A stretch of 64,000 bases of DNA from Aureimonas pseudogalii (GTDB lineage: Bacteria; Pseudomonadota; Alphaproteobacteria; Rhizobiales; Rhizobiaceae), in contig NZ_JACIEK010000001.1 in assembly GCF_014196835.1 (NCBI RefSeq), positions 1,252,283 through 1,316,282 on the forward strand, given 5' to 3'. Of the stretch, positions 54,716 through 63,982 are shown one piece after another. The notes under the pieces were generated by a model, which did not search any database, was not told where the DNA came from, and was given only the letters and a program-made list of their open reading frames with translations. The position numbers and the translations under genes were made by a program. Position 1 is the stretch's first letter. Each line of letters starts with the position of its first letter.

Positions 54716-55234
54716 TCAATCGCCGCTGCGCCCCTGATCGTCCTCGGCGGGATCGGCGGCCTGGGTCTCCGAGCTGACGCTAAGCCTCTGATAGACGCCG
54801 AGGCCGACGATCAGCAGCGTTCCCGCCAAGAGCAGCAGTGTCGGGTAGATCATCAACCGGGCATCCTCCTTGCCCGCCTCGAAGACGGTGACGAGGGCTT
54901 CGAGCAGGACCGCGATGATGATGGTGGAGACGAACTTCGTCAGGCTCCGCCGCGCCTCGCCGGCGTTGCGCATCTCCCGGCCGCGGATCGCCTCCTCTTC
55001 CAGAAGGTACTTTCCGACGTCGAAGACCGCGATGGCGATCACCGTGTAGCCGACCGCTTCCAGGGCGGTCTGCCCGAGGTCGCGGTCGGGCACGCGGACG
55101 CTCTCCCAGACGCCCGATCCCGCGTAGTAGATGAGCGCGCAGGCCAGCAGCATGAGAGCGAGGCTCGCCACGCCGAACGCAGCCCGGGTCAGAACGTCGA
55201 ATACGCGCATGGCCACCTTCAGGGTTGGAATCAT
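54716..55234 (-). CDS. Membrane protein of unknown function
   Basis: 172 residues with four hydrophobic segments: VASLALMLLACALIYYAGSG, ALEAVGYTVIAIAVFDVG, FVSTIIIAVLLEALVTVF and MIYPTLLLLAGTLLIVGLG. Between them is a charged loop YLLEEEAIRGREMRNAGEARRS. It may be of the YqhA/UPF0114-like group but I am not certain. A second start at MRVFDVL (55210) is possible. Monocistronic. Confidence 0.72.
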   Translation of the reverse strand: MIPTLKVAMRVFDVLTRAAFGVASLALMLLACALIYYAGSGVWESVRVPDRDLGQTALEAVGYTVIAIAVFDVGKYLLEEEAIRGREMRNAGEARRSLTKFVSTIIIAVLLEALVTVFEAGKEDARLMIYPTLLLLAGTLLIVGLGVYQRLSVSSETQAADPAEDDQGRSGD

Positions 55235-55856
55235 GGATCACGCCGACTGCGGCCAGCCCGCGCGGGATCGACGACGGTCGTCGGCTTCTGCCGGGTCCGG
55301 CGAACGGGATCAAGCGCCGCGTCGGTGCCGTGACGGTCCAGGCCTGGCATTTGGCACGAACCGGCGTCTCCCGCGGCGAAGGCACCGATCTCCGCGCCGG
55401 CGAGGATCGACCGCCCGAGAAACCTTGTCCGCGAACGTCGCCTGCCGATCGTCCGCGGCGTTCACTGCGGATGCCGCATGCAGCCGAATAGCCGACACGA
55501 CTCGTCGCATGGATCACTCGTGATCGAAGGAACGAGGTCCGACGACCCCGGCAGCAGCGCTTGTTGCGCCCTGCTTCAAATTTCAGCTCAAGGATTGGTC
55601 CCGCGCCCGGTGGAAATCGAAGCATCGGTTCAACCGATGCCGTCGAGCCATCGCGCCGGGCTTTCGACACGAGAGAGGGTCCACGTCGGCTCGTGAGCCT
55701 TGCGGGACTTGGACCAGCAGCCGAGGCGGTCCGGAGCGCCGTCTCCGGCCTCGACCTTCATTCGGATCGATCGTCACCGCCCTCGGCGGGCATGGTTCGA
55801 CACGGCGCCGGACCATCGTGGGTCCTTCCACGGAGCCATGACGAAGCCTGCGGCGG
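55235..55856. other. 620 bases without a recognisable gene
   Basis: Open frames on both strands are short, Arg/Pro-rich and without ribosome sites. The one structured feature is a perfect palindrome GCATCGGTT-C-AACCGATGC at 55622-55640. The base composition is a little less GC-rich in 55480-55650. The region may hold an RNA gene or a decayed gene, but I cannot show either. Confidence 0.5.
55622..55640. repeat. Perfect palindrome in a gene-free stretch
   Basis: Nine-base arms GCATCGGTT / AACCGATGC around one base. It resembles operators of LacI- or LuxR-type dimers more than a transcript terminator. No gene begins within 200 bases, so its role is open. Confidence 0.35.
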
Positions 55857-56522
55857 TCACGGCGCCAGGAGCGAATCCTCGTAGGAGGCCAGGAGATCCG
55901 CGGGGTCGTCGTAGATCGCGACGGCGCCGGCCGCGGTCAGCACGTCGTCGCCGAACCCGCCGCTCCGCACCGCGATGGTGCGCAGCCCGAGCTTGGCCGC
56001 GGCCTCGATGTCGTAGGGACTGTCGCCGACCACGACAGCGTCGGCGGCTTCGGCTCCAACCTTCTTCAGAGCCGCGGCGAAGATGTCGGGATGCGGCTTG
56101 GAGCGTTCGGCATCGCTGGCCGTCGTCACTTCGTCCACGAGGTCGCGAACCCCCAGCGTCTCCAGATGGGGCTCGACCTCGTGGCTTTCGCCCGACGTGG
56201 CGATGACGATCGCCCAGCCGTCCTGCCGGGCTCTGCGAAAGAGGGCCGCCACCTCGGCGAACGGCTGGACCTGATCGGCATAGCGATCCCGGTAGATGCG
56301 ACTGCGCGCCTTCGAGATCGCCTCGCCGTGCTCGTCCACGATCGTCTCTTCGAGGAGGGCGGGCATGAGGTTGTCACCGCCCTTGCCGATCTGATCGCGG
56401 ACCGCCGCATGCGCGACGACGATGCCGAACTCGGCGAAGGCGTCCATCCAGGCCCGCGCATGCAAGTCGTTGCTGTCGACGAGCGTGCCGTCGACATCGA
56501 ACAGGATGGCTTTGATGGTCAT
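55857..56522 (-). CDS. HAD-superfamily phosphatase (phosphoglycolate phosphatase-like)
   Basis: 221 residues from ATG 56522 with AAGGAC upstream. HAD motif I is LFDVDGTLVDSND at 6-18; motif II IATSGES near 108; motif III KPHPDIF near 140 and motif IV VVVGDSPYDIEAA near 160. The cap is of the helical C1 type, as in beta-phosphoglucomutase and phosphoglycolate phosphatase. Substrate is probably a small sugar phosphate. It ends with chance-like DNA downstream. Confidence 0.9.
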   Translation of the reverse strand: MTIKAILFDVDGTLVDSNDLHARAWMDAFAEFGIVVAHAAVRDQIGKGGDNLMPALLEETIVDEHGEAISKARSRIYRDRYADQVQPFAEVAALFRRARQDGWAIVIATSGESHEVEPHLETLGVRDLVDEVTTASDAERSKPHPDIFAAALKKVGAEAADAVVVGDSPYDIEAAAKLGLRTIAVRSGGFGDDVLTAAGAVAIYDDPADLLASYEDSLLAP

Positions 56523-56613
56523 GATTTCGTCCTTGGGTCTCAAACCCCAGTTCCCGGCATCTGCCCTTGTTCCGCCGCGCTCGCCGGCGGACCGGGGAAA
56601 GGGGCGAAGCGCG

Positions 56614-56841
56614 TCAGTTCGCGGTGCCGAGAAGGCGCCGCAATTCCTGCTGTTCCGGCCCGTTGCCGAGCGTCAGGAAGGCAGGCGCCTCGATCCGCGT
56701 CACGGCGCCGCCCGACGACGGGTTGGCGCTGTGCAGGACGTACTCGTCGCCGGTTCGGTCGTCCCGCACGAAGTGCCATTCGTCGCCGTTCGAGCTACGA
56801 TAGAGAAGAAGCACACCGGGGGCTGCGACGTCGCTCCTCAT
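56614..56841 (-). CDS. Small soluble protein coupled to the upstream gene
   Basis: 75 residues; its ATG (56841) forms an ATGA with the stop of the upstream gene. The order is a beta-rich part (VLLLYRSSNGDEWHFVRDDRTGDEYVLHSANPSSGGAVTRI) and a helical end (FLTLGNGPEQQELRRLLGT). It resembles small Rhizobiales proteins of unknown function. No ribosome site of its own, so translation probably depends on coupling. Confidence 0.6.
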   Translation of the reverse strand: MRSDVAAPGVLLLYRSSNGDEWHFVRDDRTGDEYVLHSANPSSGGAVTRIEAPAFLTLGNGPEQQELRRLLGTAN

Positions 56842-57086
56842 GCGGAAAGCCGCGCGAGGTTGGCCTGGACAACGCCGCGATAGGCCGAGACGACGTCGTC
56901 CACCGAACGCCCGGAGGCGAGACTGAGGACGGCCGAACAGGCGGCCTCGACCTTTTCGGAGACCATCAGCCCGGTTTCCGTGAAGGCTTCGAGCGGTCCC
57001 TGGCGTGGAAGCCCGGCCATCCGCATCCAGATGACCTGCTGGGCCTCGATCGCGAGGCACGTCGCGTTGGCGAACTGTGTGAACAT
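56838..57086 (-). CDS. Small helical protein, first of a coupled pair
   Basis: 82 residues from ATG 57086 with GGAG six bases upstream; two in-frame ATG codons lie 6 and 12 bases earlier. It is fully helical (NATCLAIEAQQVIWMRMAG, EAFTETGLMVSEKVEAACSAVLS, VSAYRGVVQANLARLSA), somewhat like short phasin-type proteins, with which I cannot confirm relationship. Its stop overlaps the next start. Confidence 0.6.
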   Translation of the reverse strand: MFTQFANATCLAIEAQQVIWMRMAGLPRQGPLEAFTETGLMVSEKVEAACSAVLSLASGRSVDDVVSAYRGVVQANLARLSA

Positions 57087-57292
57087 GCGCATCTCCATTC
57101 GGCAGGAGACGCATGATCGCGGTCTGCAAGGGAACAGCGTTCCGCGGCCCCCTTCGTTCCGGTGTCGGGGCGCCGACGACCAAAGATCCCCGTTTTCAAG
57201 CCTGCCGGACGCTTCGAACCGTTGGGATGTGCAAGCTGAGGCGGGCAGGACGAAATGATCTCGCGGCCTGTGCGAGCGCCGGGTGTGAGAGT

Positions 57293-57367
57293 TGGAGCGG
57301 GCGATCGGGATCGAACCGACGACATCCAGCTTGGGAAGCTGGCGTTCTACCGCTGAACTACGCCCGC
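57293..57367 (-). tRNA. tRNA-Gly (CCC)
   Basis: On the minus strand: acceptor GCGGGCG / CGCCCGC, D-arm with AGCGGTAGA, anticodon stem CCAGC / GCTGG with loop TTCCCAA giving anticodon CCC, and a T-arm with GGTTCGATCC. Discriminator T and an encoded CCA follow (57293-57296). All arms pair fully. The gene lies between a small minus-strand gene and dcd. Confidence 0.95.
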
Positions 57368-57514
57368 GCTCCGACTGAAACCGTAGCGAAGGCGGGGTTT
57401 CAGCGCAAGCGGTCCCTGCGGCGAACGGAACGGGGTGGAGAACGAACGGCGTACGGTGGGACGTTCGGGCTGAAAGTCCCACCAAAAGTCCCACGCGGCC
57501 TCGCTGCCATCCGG

Positions 57515-58597
57515 TCAGCGGAAATGCTTGGAGAGCTTGAGGCCCTGCGCCTGGTAGTTCGAGTTGAGGTCGGTGCCGTAGAGGCGCTCGGGCAGCGCGG
57601 CCATGCGCTCGTAGACGAGGCGCCCGACGATCTGTCCATGTTCGAGAATGAAGGGCACGTCGTGCGAGCGCACCTCCAGCACGGCACGACTGCCGCTGCC
57701 CCCCGCCGGCGAATGGCCGAAGCCCGGATCGAAGAAGCCGGCGTAATGCACCCGGAACTCGCCGACCAACGGATCGAACGGCGTCATCTCGGCCGCGAAG
57801 GCCGGCGGCACGTGCACCGCCTCGTGCGAGACGAGGATGTAGAACTCGTCGGGATCGAGCACCAGCTCGCCCGCACCCGCGCGGTGGATCGGCTCCCAGA
57901 AGTCGAGCACGGTCTGCGCCGCGCGCCGGTCGACGTCGACGACGCCGGTGTGCCGCTTGCCGCGATAGCCGACGAGGCCCGCCCCGTCGCCCACGAGATC
58001 GACCGACAGGGCGATGCCGCCGCCCGAGATGTTGGCGTCCGCCGCGCTCGTCAGCCGCTCCCGCTCGTGCAGCGCCGCGAGTTCGGCCTCGCCGAGCTGC
58101 GCATCGCCGGTGCGGAAGCGGATCTGGCTCAGCCGCGAGCCCGGCCGCACCACGATCGGGAAGGTGCGCGGTGAGATCTCCAGGAACAGCGGCCCCCGGT
58201 AGCCCGCCGGCACCTTGTCGAATTCCTGCGCCCCGTCGCTCATCACGCGGGTGAAGATGTCGAGACGCCCGGTGGAGGATTTGGGATTGGCGGCGGCGCG
58301 CACGTCGCCCGGCAGCGCCAGGCTTTCGAGCAACGGCACGATGTAGACGCAGCCCGTCTCCAGCACCGCCCCGCCCTTGAGGTCGATCTCGTGCATCGAG
58401 AAGCGTGCGAGCTTGTCGACCACCGGATGGCCGCGTCCCGGCAGGAAACTGGCCCGCACCCGGTAGGCCACCGTCCCCAGCCGCAGGTCGAGGCTGGCCG
58501 GCTGGATCTGGTCGGCGTCCAGCGCCCGCTCGGCCCGGATGCCGCCGGTGTCGAACAGATGCTGGATCTCGCGATCGGGAAGGATTCCACCGGCCAT
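57515..58597 (-). CDS. dcd: dCTP deaminase, long alphaproteobacterial form
   Basis: 360 residues from ATG 58597, about twice the length of E. coli Dcd, so two dUTPase-like domains. The first half has QPASLDLRLGTVAYRVRASF and AAANPKSSTGRLDIFTRV (catalytic SSxxR); the second has FGHSPAGGSGSRAVLEVRSHDVPFILEHGQIVGRLVYERM. It converts dCTP to dUTP for thymidylate synthesis. Such long forms are usual in alphaproteobacteria. The mRNA is transcribed away from the repeat cluster upstream. Confidence 0.92.
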   Translation of the reverse strand: MAGGILPDREIQHLFDTGGIRAERALDADQIQPASLDLRLGTVAYRVRASFLPGRGHPVVDKLARFSMHEIDLKGGAVLETGCVYIVPLLESLALPGDVRAAANPKSSTGRLDIFTRVMSDGAQEFDKVPAGYRGPLFLEISPRTFPIVVRPGSRLSQIRFRTGDAQLGEAELAALHERERLTSAADANISGGGIALSVDLVGDGAGLVGYRGKRHTGVVDVDRRAAQTVLDFWEPIHRAGAGELVLDPDEFYILVSHEAVHVPPAFAAEMTPFDPLVGEFRVHYAGFFDPGFGHSPAGGSGSRAVLEVRSHDVPFILEHGQIVGRLVYERMAALPERLYGTDLNSNYQAQGLKLSKHFR

Positions 58598-58649
58598 GGG
58601 CCGTCGTAGCGCATCCGTCGTTAGCGCGCGGTTAAATTCGACGGGTGTG

Positions 58650-58835
58650 GCGGGGCGCTGCCCCTGCACCCCGCCAAGGGCCTGAGGCCCTTGGAACCCC
58701 ATCACTTCCTTCGATGATCAAGGAGGGCCGCTGGCCCTCCTCGATCATCGACAAAAAGAAAGCGGGGGTCCGGGGGCGTCAGTCCTCGGGCGGGGCCGGG
58801 GCGGCAGCCCCGCCTCCCCCGTTGATTTCACGCGC
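58650..58835. repeat. Palindromic repeat cluster (dispersed intergenic mosaic)
   Basis: Three inverted repeats in a row: GGGGCGCTGCCCC near 58652, CCAAGGGCC / GGCCCTTGG at 58674-58694, and a 19-base stem TCGATGATC.AGGAGGGCC with one mismatch at 58711-58751. A GGGGCGGCAGCCCC palindrome follows near 58809. Such GC-rich mosaics recur between genes in many alphaproteobacteria. It lies between divergent dcd and metZ, where a terminator is not expected. Confidence 0.75.
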
Positions 58836-58861
58836 GCCGAGGATTATGCGTTCCGCCATTC

Positions 58862-58919
58862 CCGTGGTGATTTTGCCGGCCGGCTTGCAGCCACGTTAAA
58901 CTGAAGTCGCTAAAGGCCG
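58862..58919 (+). promoter_or_regulatory. SAM-II riboswitch (metA element) upstream of metZ
   Basis: The sequence fits the SAM-II consensus: P1 arms CGTGG (58863-58867) and CCACG (58891-58895), TGATTTTGCCGGCCGGC, CTTGCAG, GTTAAAC, and AAGTCGCTAAAGG. The last part pairs back with loop 1 in the pseudoknot. When SAM is abundant, the fold should block translation of metZ, which starts 62 bases later. This is the usual place of SAM-II in alphaproteobacteria. Confidence 0.92.
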
Positions 58920-58981
58920 TTTCCTCTGTTCGAAGCGGTTTCTCGCGTCCTGTCCGAAGTCGGCCGTCGGAGAGCCCTGCC

Positions 58982-60178
58982 ATGCTGAAGACGAACGACG
59001 AGGTGAAGCGCGTGCGGCCCGCGACGGCGATGGTGCATGGCGGAACGATGCGCTCGGGCTTTGGCGAGACGTCGGAGGCGCTCTTCCTGACGCAGGGCTT
59101 CGTCTACGGCTCGGCCGAGGCCGCCGAGGCGCGCTTCAAGGGCGACGAGCCCGGCTTCGTCTATTCGCGCTATTCCAACCCGACGACGCGCATGTTCGAG
59201 GAGCGGATGATGGCGCTGGAAGGCGCCGAGGACGCGCGCGCCACGGCCTCGGGCATGGCGGCGGTGTCGACGGCGCTGCAATGCGCCGTGCAGGCGGGCG
59301 ACCACGTGGTAGCGGCGCGCGCGCTGTTCGGCTCGTGTCGCTACATCATCGAGACCGTGCTCGGGCGCGCCGGCGTCGCCTCGACGCTGGTGGACGGGCG
59401 CGACCTCGACCAGTGGCGCGCGGCGGTGCGGCCGGAGACGAAGGTCTTCTTCCTGGAGAGCCCCACGAACCCGACGCTGGAGGTGATCGACATCGCGGCG
59501 GTGGCGGAGATCGCGCATGCGGCGGGCGCGATCCTCATCGTCGACAACGTCTTCGCGACGCCCATGCAGCAGAAGCCGCTGGAGCTTGGCGCCGACGTGG
59601 TGGTCTATTCGGCCACCAAGCACATCGACGGCCAGGGGCGCTGCCTCGGCGGCGTGGTCCTCTCCACGGCCGAGTGGATCGAGAAGAACCTGCAGGACTT
59701 CTTTCGCCACACCGGCCCTTCGCTCTCGCCCTTCAACGCCTGGACGCTGCTGAAGGGGCTGGAGACGCTGCCGCTGCGCGTCGCCCAGCAGACGGCGAAC
59801 GCGGCGAAACTCGCCGAGGTGCTGGCGGGTTCGCCGAAGGTCGCGAAGGTGATCTATCCCGGCCGCGCCGACCACCCCGACGCCGAGATCATCGCCCGGC
59901 AGATGACGGGCGGCTCGACGCTGCTCGCCTTCGAACTGGAGGGCGGCAAGGCCGGGGCCTTCCGCTTCGCCAACGCGCTGGAGATCGTCAAGATCTCCAA
60001 CAATCTCGGCGACGCCAAGAGCCTCGTCACCCATCCGGCGACGACGACGCACAAAAACCTGACGGAAGAGGCGCGCGCCGAACTCGGCATCGGGCCGGGC
60101 ATGCTGCGGCTCTCGGCGGGTATCGAAGACCCGGCCGACCTCGTGGACGACATCACCCGCGCGCTCGCCGCCGTCTGA
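58982..60178 (+). CDS. metZ: O-succinylhomoserine sulfhydrylase
   Basis: 398 residues of the Cys/Met-metabolism PLP family. PLP lysine K213 in [16 protein letters not shown]; substrate motifs [23 protein letters not shown] near 60, [13 protein letters not shown] near 158 and [17 protein letters not shown] (here [17 protein letters not shown]) near 342. It adds sulfide to O-succinylhomoserine to give homocysteine for methionine synthesis. Control by the SAM-II riboswitch upstream closes the loop from product to gene. Confidence 0.95.
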   Translation: MLKTNDEVKRVRPATAMVHGGTMRSGFGETSEALFLTQGFVYGSAEAAEARFKGDEPGFVYSRYSNPTTRMFEERMMALEGAEDARATASGMAAVSTALQCAVQAGDHVVAARALFGSCRYIIETVLGRAGVASTLVDGRDLDQWRAAVRPETKVFFLESPTNPTLEVIDIAAVAEIAHAAGAILIVDNVFATPMQQKPLELGADVVVYSATKHIDGQGRCLGGVVLSTAEWIEKNLQDFFRHTGPSLSPFNAWTLLKGLETLPLRVAQQTANAAKLAEVLAGSPKVAKVIYPGRADHPDAEIIARQMTGGSTLLAFELEGGKAGAFRFANALEIVKISNNLGDAKSLVTHPATTTHKNLTEEARAELGIGPGMLRLSAGIEDPADLVDDITRALAAV

Positions 60179-60369
60179 ACCCGCCCTCCCCGGCCGCTCC
60201 CGCCCAAGGCCATGGCGGGGCGGCCGGATCGCCCCGAGGCGCGCCCGGTGGCATGGGCGCGGCATCGTCGATCACCGTCCTGCCGCCGTTTCGTGACCCG
60301 CGGCGCGTTGACCTCGCCGGCCGATGCCGCGAAAGATGCGGCCGGCACCCACCAGCGCAGCCCGGCCCC

Positions 60370-60765
60370 ATGTACCACGCGACCACCCGCCACATCACCG
60401 TCACCGTGACGCCGAGCTTCCTGCCCGAGCAGTCGGCGCCGGCCGAGGGGCGGTGGGTCTTCGCCTATCGTATCGAGATCGCCAACGGATCGCGCGAGAC
60501 GGTGCAGCTGCGCTCGCGCTACTGGCACATCACCGACGGCCACGGACAGGTGGAGGAGGTGCGCGGCCCCGGCGTCGTCGGCGAGGAGCCGATCCTGACG
60601 CCGGGCGACAGCTTCACCTACACGTCCGGCTGCCCGCTCGGCACGCCCTCGGGGATCATGCGCGGCCATTTCCGCATGCAGCGCCCGAACGGCAGCTTCT
60701 TCGAGATCGAGGTGCCCGCCTTCTCGCTGGACGCGCCCGACGCCCGGCCGCGCACGCTGAACTGA
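60370..60765 (+). CDS. apaG: ApaG protein
   Basis: 131 residues of one FN3-like ApaG domain: [72 protein letters not shown] and [22 protein letters not shown], all conserved. In some bacteria it is linked to cobalt/magnesium tolerance and it binds pyrophosphate groups in crystals. The gene stands downstream of metZ, as in many Rhizobiales, and is convergent with hslO. Confidence 0.95.
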   Translation: MYHATTRHITVTVTPSFLPEQSAPAEGRWVFAYRIEIANGSRETVQLRSRYWHITDGHGQVEEVRGPGVVGEEPILTPGDSFTYTSGCPLGTPSGIMRGHFRMQRPNGSFFEIEVPAFSLDAPDARPRTLN

Positions 60766-60823
60766 GGCTTCCGACGCCGGGCTTCACGCCCTCCGGACTC
60801 GCAACACTTGGCGAGCGTCCCGC

Positions 60824-61825
60824 TCAGTCCTGCCGGACGAGTTCATCAGGCTGGAATTCGTAGGCCTCGCCGCAGAATTCGCAGGTGACGTGGATGTGCC
60901 CGTCTTCGACGCTCTCGGCGAGATCCTCGGCCGAAAAATTGGAGAGGACGCCGCGGATCTTCTCGCGCGTGCAGGAGCAGTCGTCGCGCACCGGGGCCGG
61001 CGCGAACACCCGAACGCCGCGCTCGTGGAAGAGGCGGAAGAGCAGCCGCTCGACGCCGACCTCGGGGTCGGCGAGTTCGGAGGGCTCGATCGTGCCGACC
61101 AGCGCCTGCACCTCGGTCCACGCGTCGTCCGGCTCGTAGGCGGCGATGTCATCGGTTCCCGCCGGCGCGTCGCCGCCCGGCAGGTCGGGCCGGCGCATGC
61201 GCTCGGGCGCCTCGGGCAGGAACTGCGCGATGAGGCCGCCGGCCCGCCAGGATTCGCTGAAGCCCCCGGCGGCGTTGCGCCGGGCGATCTTGGCGACCGC
61301 GAGGCGCACCGTGGTCGGGATCTGCTCGGACTGGCGGAAATAGGTCTCGGCCACCGCCTCGAGCGAGGCGCCCGAGAGCTCCACGATCCCCTGGTAGCGC
61401 TGGGTGTGCTCGCCCTGGTCGATGGTGAGCGCCATGATGCCGTTGCCGAGGAGCGCCTCCGGCCCCGTGTCGCCCGCCGCCACCGCCGCCTCGAAGCGCT
61501 CGGCGTCGAAGCGCGCATAGGCGCGCACGCTGGAGGGCATGGTGAAGTCGACCACGAGGAGATCCACCGGGCCGTCGGTCTGCGTCTGCGCGATGAACTT
61601 GCCATCGAACTTCAGCGAGGTGCCGAGCAGCACGGTGAGCACGATCATCTCGGCCAGAAGCTGCGCGACCGGCGCGGGATAGTCGTGGCGCGAGAGGATC
61701 GCGTCCACCATCGAGCCGAGCTGCACCGCCCGCCCGCGCGCGTCCAGCGCGGCCACCGCGTAGGGCACCACGGCGTCGTCGCCGGCGAAGCCGAATTCGC
61801 CGAGTTCCAGGTTCGTCTCAGCCAT
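60824..61825 (-). CDS. hslO: Hsp33 redox-regulated chaperone
   Basis: 333 residues. The zinc cysteines are all present: C283 and C285 in DDCSCTRE and C315 and C318 in TCEFCGE; their oxidation opens the chaperone. The core [21 protein letters not shown] and substrate part [21 protein letters not shown] are typical. Its ATG overlaps the argF stop by eight bases (ATGGCTGA). It holds unfolded proteins during oxidative heat stress. The argD-argF-hslO order is common in Rhizobiales. Confidence 0.95.
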   Translation of the reverse strand: MAETNLELGEFGFAGDDAVVPYAVAALDARGRAVQLGSMVDAILSRHDYPAPVAQLLAEMIVLTVLLGTSLKFDGKFIAQTQTDGPVDLLVVDFTMPSSVRAYARFDAERFEAAVAAGDTGPEALLGNGIMALTIDQGEHTQRYQGIVELSGASLEAVAETYFRQSEQIPTTVRLAVAKIARRNAAGGFSESWRAGGLIAQFLPEAPERMRRPDLPGGDAPAGTDDIAAYEPDDAWTEVQALVGTIEPSELADPEVGVERLLFRLFHERGVRVFAPAPVRDDCSCTREKIRGVLSNFSAEDLAESVEDGHIHVTCEFCGEAYEFQPDELVRQD

Positions 61826-62765
61826 GCGTCGCCACGTCTCCGAACACCCAGGCGAGGATCGACTTCTGCGCGTGCAGCCGGTTCTCCGCCTCGTCGAAGA
61901 CCACCGACTGCGGACCGTCGATCACGCCGTCCGTCACCTCCTCGCCGCGATGGGCAGGCAGGCAGTGCATGAACAGCGCGTCGGGCTTGGCGTCCACCAT
62001 CAGCCGCTCGTTGACCTGATAGGGCAGGAACACGTTGTGCCCGCGCGCCTGGTCCTCGCGGCCCATGGAGACCCAGGTGTCGGTCACCACGCAGTCGGCC
62101 CCCTCCACCGCCTCGCGCGCGTCGCGCGTCAGCGTGAGCTTCGTGCCTTCGCGCCTCGCCCGCTCGACGAAGCGCGGGTCGGGCTCGGAGCCCTCGGGCG
62201 TGGCGACGCGTAGCGCGAAGTCGAAGCGCCCGGCCGCCTCGATCAGCGAGTTCAGCACGTTGTTGCCGTCGCCCGTCCAGGCGAAGGTCCGGCCCTTCAC
62301 CGGGCCGCGATGCTCCTCGAAGGTGAGGATGTCGGCCATGATCTGGCACGGATGGGTGTCGTCGGTCAGCGCGTTGATCACCGGCACGGTGGCGCTCTCG
62401 GCCATTTCCAGGAGGCGCGAATGCTCGGTGGTGCGGATCATGATCGCGTCGACGTAGCGCGAGAGGACGCGCGCCGTGTCGGCGATCGTCTCGGCGCGGC
62501 CGAGCTGCATCTCGGAGCCGGAGAGAAACAGCGTCTCGCCGCCGAGCTGGCGCATCGCCACGTCGAAGGAGACGCGGGTTCGCGTCGAGGGCTTCTCGAA
62601 GATCATCGCGAGCACCCGGCCTTCGAGCGGCCGCGGGCCAGTGCGCCCCTGCGCCTTGCGCCGACCGGCGTCGGCGAGGATCGCCCGCAGGTCCGCGGTC
62701 GGAAGATCGGCGAGGTCGAGGAAGTGTCTGACGCCGGGCACGGCCATCCGCTCCAGCGCGCTCAT
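61818..62765 (-). CDS. argF: Ornithine carbamoyltransferase
   Basis: 315 residues from ATG 62765. Carbamoyl-phosphate site [11 protein letters not shown] near 60, [11 protein letters not shown] near 137, ornithine site DTWVSMG near 234 and [12 protein letters not shown] near 273. It makes citrulline from ornithine in arginine synthesis. It overlaps argD by ATGA and hslO by eight bases, so the three are coupled. Confidence 0.96.
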   Translation of the reverse strand: MSALERMAVPGVRHFLDLADLPTADLRAILADAGRRKAQGRTGPRPLEGRVLAMIFEKPSTRTRVSFDVAMRQLGGETLFLSGSEMQLGRAETIADTARVLSRYVDAIMIRTTEHSRLLEMAESATVPVINALTDDTHPCQIMADILTFEEHRGPVKGRTFAWTGDGNNVLNSLIEAAGRFDFALRVATPEGSEPDPRFVERARREGTKLTLTRDAREAVEGADCVVTDTWVSMGREDQARGHNVFLPYQVNERLMVDAKPDALFMHCLPAHRGEEVTDGVIDGPQSVVFDEAENRLHAQKSILAWVFGDVATHG

Positions 62766-63982
62766 GCCGCGGCGCCTTCGGCAGCGCCTTCGGCGGGGCG
62801 GCCCGACAGTTCGGCCGCGGCCGCCTCGATGCGGCGCATCGCCTCGCGCACCTCCTCCGGCGTCACGTTCAACGGCGGCAGGAAGCGGATGACGTTGTCG
62901 CCGGCGGGCGCCGCCAGCATCTCGTGGCCGCGCAGCGCCTCGATGAAGGCGCCGTTCGGCACGCGCGGCTTGATGCCGATGAGCAGCCCCTCGCCGCGCA
63001 CCGCCTCGATCATCTCGGGATAGCGGTCGGCGAGCGAGGCGAGACTCTGCTTGAAAAGCAGCGCCGTGCGCCGCACCTCGGCGAGGAACCCCTCGCCCAG
63101 CACCACGTCGAGCACGGCATTGCCGACCGCCATGGCCAGCGGGTTGCCGCCGAACGTGGTGCCGTGGGTGCCCGGCGTCATGCCCTTGGCGGCCTCCGCG
63201 GTGGCGAGGCACACGCCCATCGGGAAGCCGCCGCCGATGCCCTTGGCCGACGCGAGGATGTCGGGCTCGGCGCCGGAATGCTCGTAGGCGAAGAAGGTGC
63301 CGGTGCGCCCGATGCCGGTCTGCACCTCATCGTAGATGAGGAGGATACCCTTCTCGTCGCAGAGATCGCGCAGGCCCTTGAGGCAGACCTCCGGCACGGC
63401 GCGGATGCCGCCTTCGCCCTGGATCGGCTCGACGAGGATCGCGGCGGTCTCGTCGGTCACGGCGGCGGCGAGCGCCTCGTGGTCGCCGAAGGCCACCTGG
63501 TCGAAGCCCTCGACCTTCGGGCCGAAGCCCTCGAGATACTTCTTCTGGCCGCCGGCGGCGATGGTGGCGAGCGTGCGACCATGGAAGGCGCCCTCGAAGG
63601 TGAGGATGCGATAACGCTCGGGCTGGCCGTTCACGTAGTGGTAGCGCCGCGCCGTCTTGATGGCGCATTCCAGCGCCTCGGCGCCCGAATTGGTGAAGAA
63701 GGCCTTGTCGGCGAAGCTCGCCTCGGTCAGCCGCTCGGCCAACCGCTCCTGCCCGGGAATCTCGAAGAGGTTCGAGACGTGCCAGAGCTTGGAGGCCTGC
63801 GCCGTGATCGCCGCCACGAGATGGGGATGGGCATGGCCGAGCGAGTTCACCGCGATGCCGCCGGTGAAGTCGAGGAAGCGCCGTCCGTCGGACGTGTGCA
63901 GCCAGACGCCCTCGCCTCGCTCCACACGGATCTGCGCACGCGCGAAGGTCGCGAAGAGCGGATTGTCGTCGTGTGGGAGCAT
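62762..63982 (-). CDS. argD: Acetylornithine aminotransferase
   Basis: 406 residues from ATG 63982; a GTG at 63991 near the window edge is also possible. PLP-enzyme motifs: [16 protein letters not shown] near 41, [18 protein letters not shown] near 98, [13 protein letters not shown] near 131, [16 protein letters not shown] near 214 and PLP lysine in [15 protein letters not shown] near 245. It makes N-acetylornithine for arginine synthesis. The end is Ala/Glu-rich. First gene of the argD-argF-hslO operon; the promoter lies at or beyond the right edge. Confidence 0.95.
   Translation of the reverse strand: MLPHDDNPLFATFARAQIRVERGEGVWLHTSDGRRFLDFTGGIAVNSLGHAHPHLVAAITAQASKLWHVSNLFEIPGQERLAERLTEASFADKAFFTNSGAEALECAIKTARRYHYVNGQPERYRILTFEGAFHGRTLATIAAGGQKKYLEGFGPKVEGFDQVAFGDHEALAAAVTDETAAILVEPIQGEGGIRAVPEVCLKGLRDLCDEKGILLIYDEVQTGIGRTGTFFAYEHSGAEPDILASAKGIGGGFPMGVCLATAEAAKGMTPGTHGTTFGGNPLAMAVGNAVLDVVLGEGFLAEVRRTALLFKQSLASLADRYPEMIEAVRGEGLLIGIKPRVPNGAFIEALRGHEMLAAPAGDNVIRFLPPLNVTPEEVREAMRRIEAAAAELSGRPAEGAAEGAAA

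Noticed and set aside
55583-55831. 82-residue minus-strand ORF in the gene-free stretch before the HAD gene
   Set aside because: Arg/Pro-rich, no ribosome site, and it reads through the palindrome at 55622.
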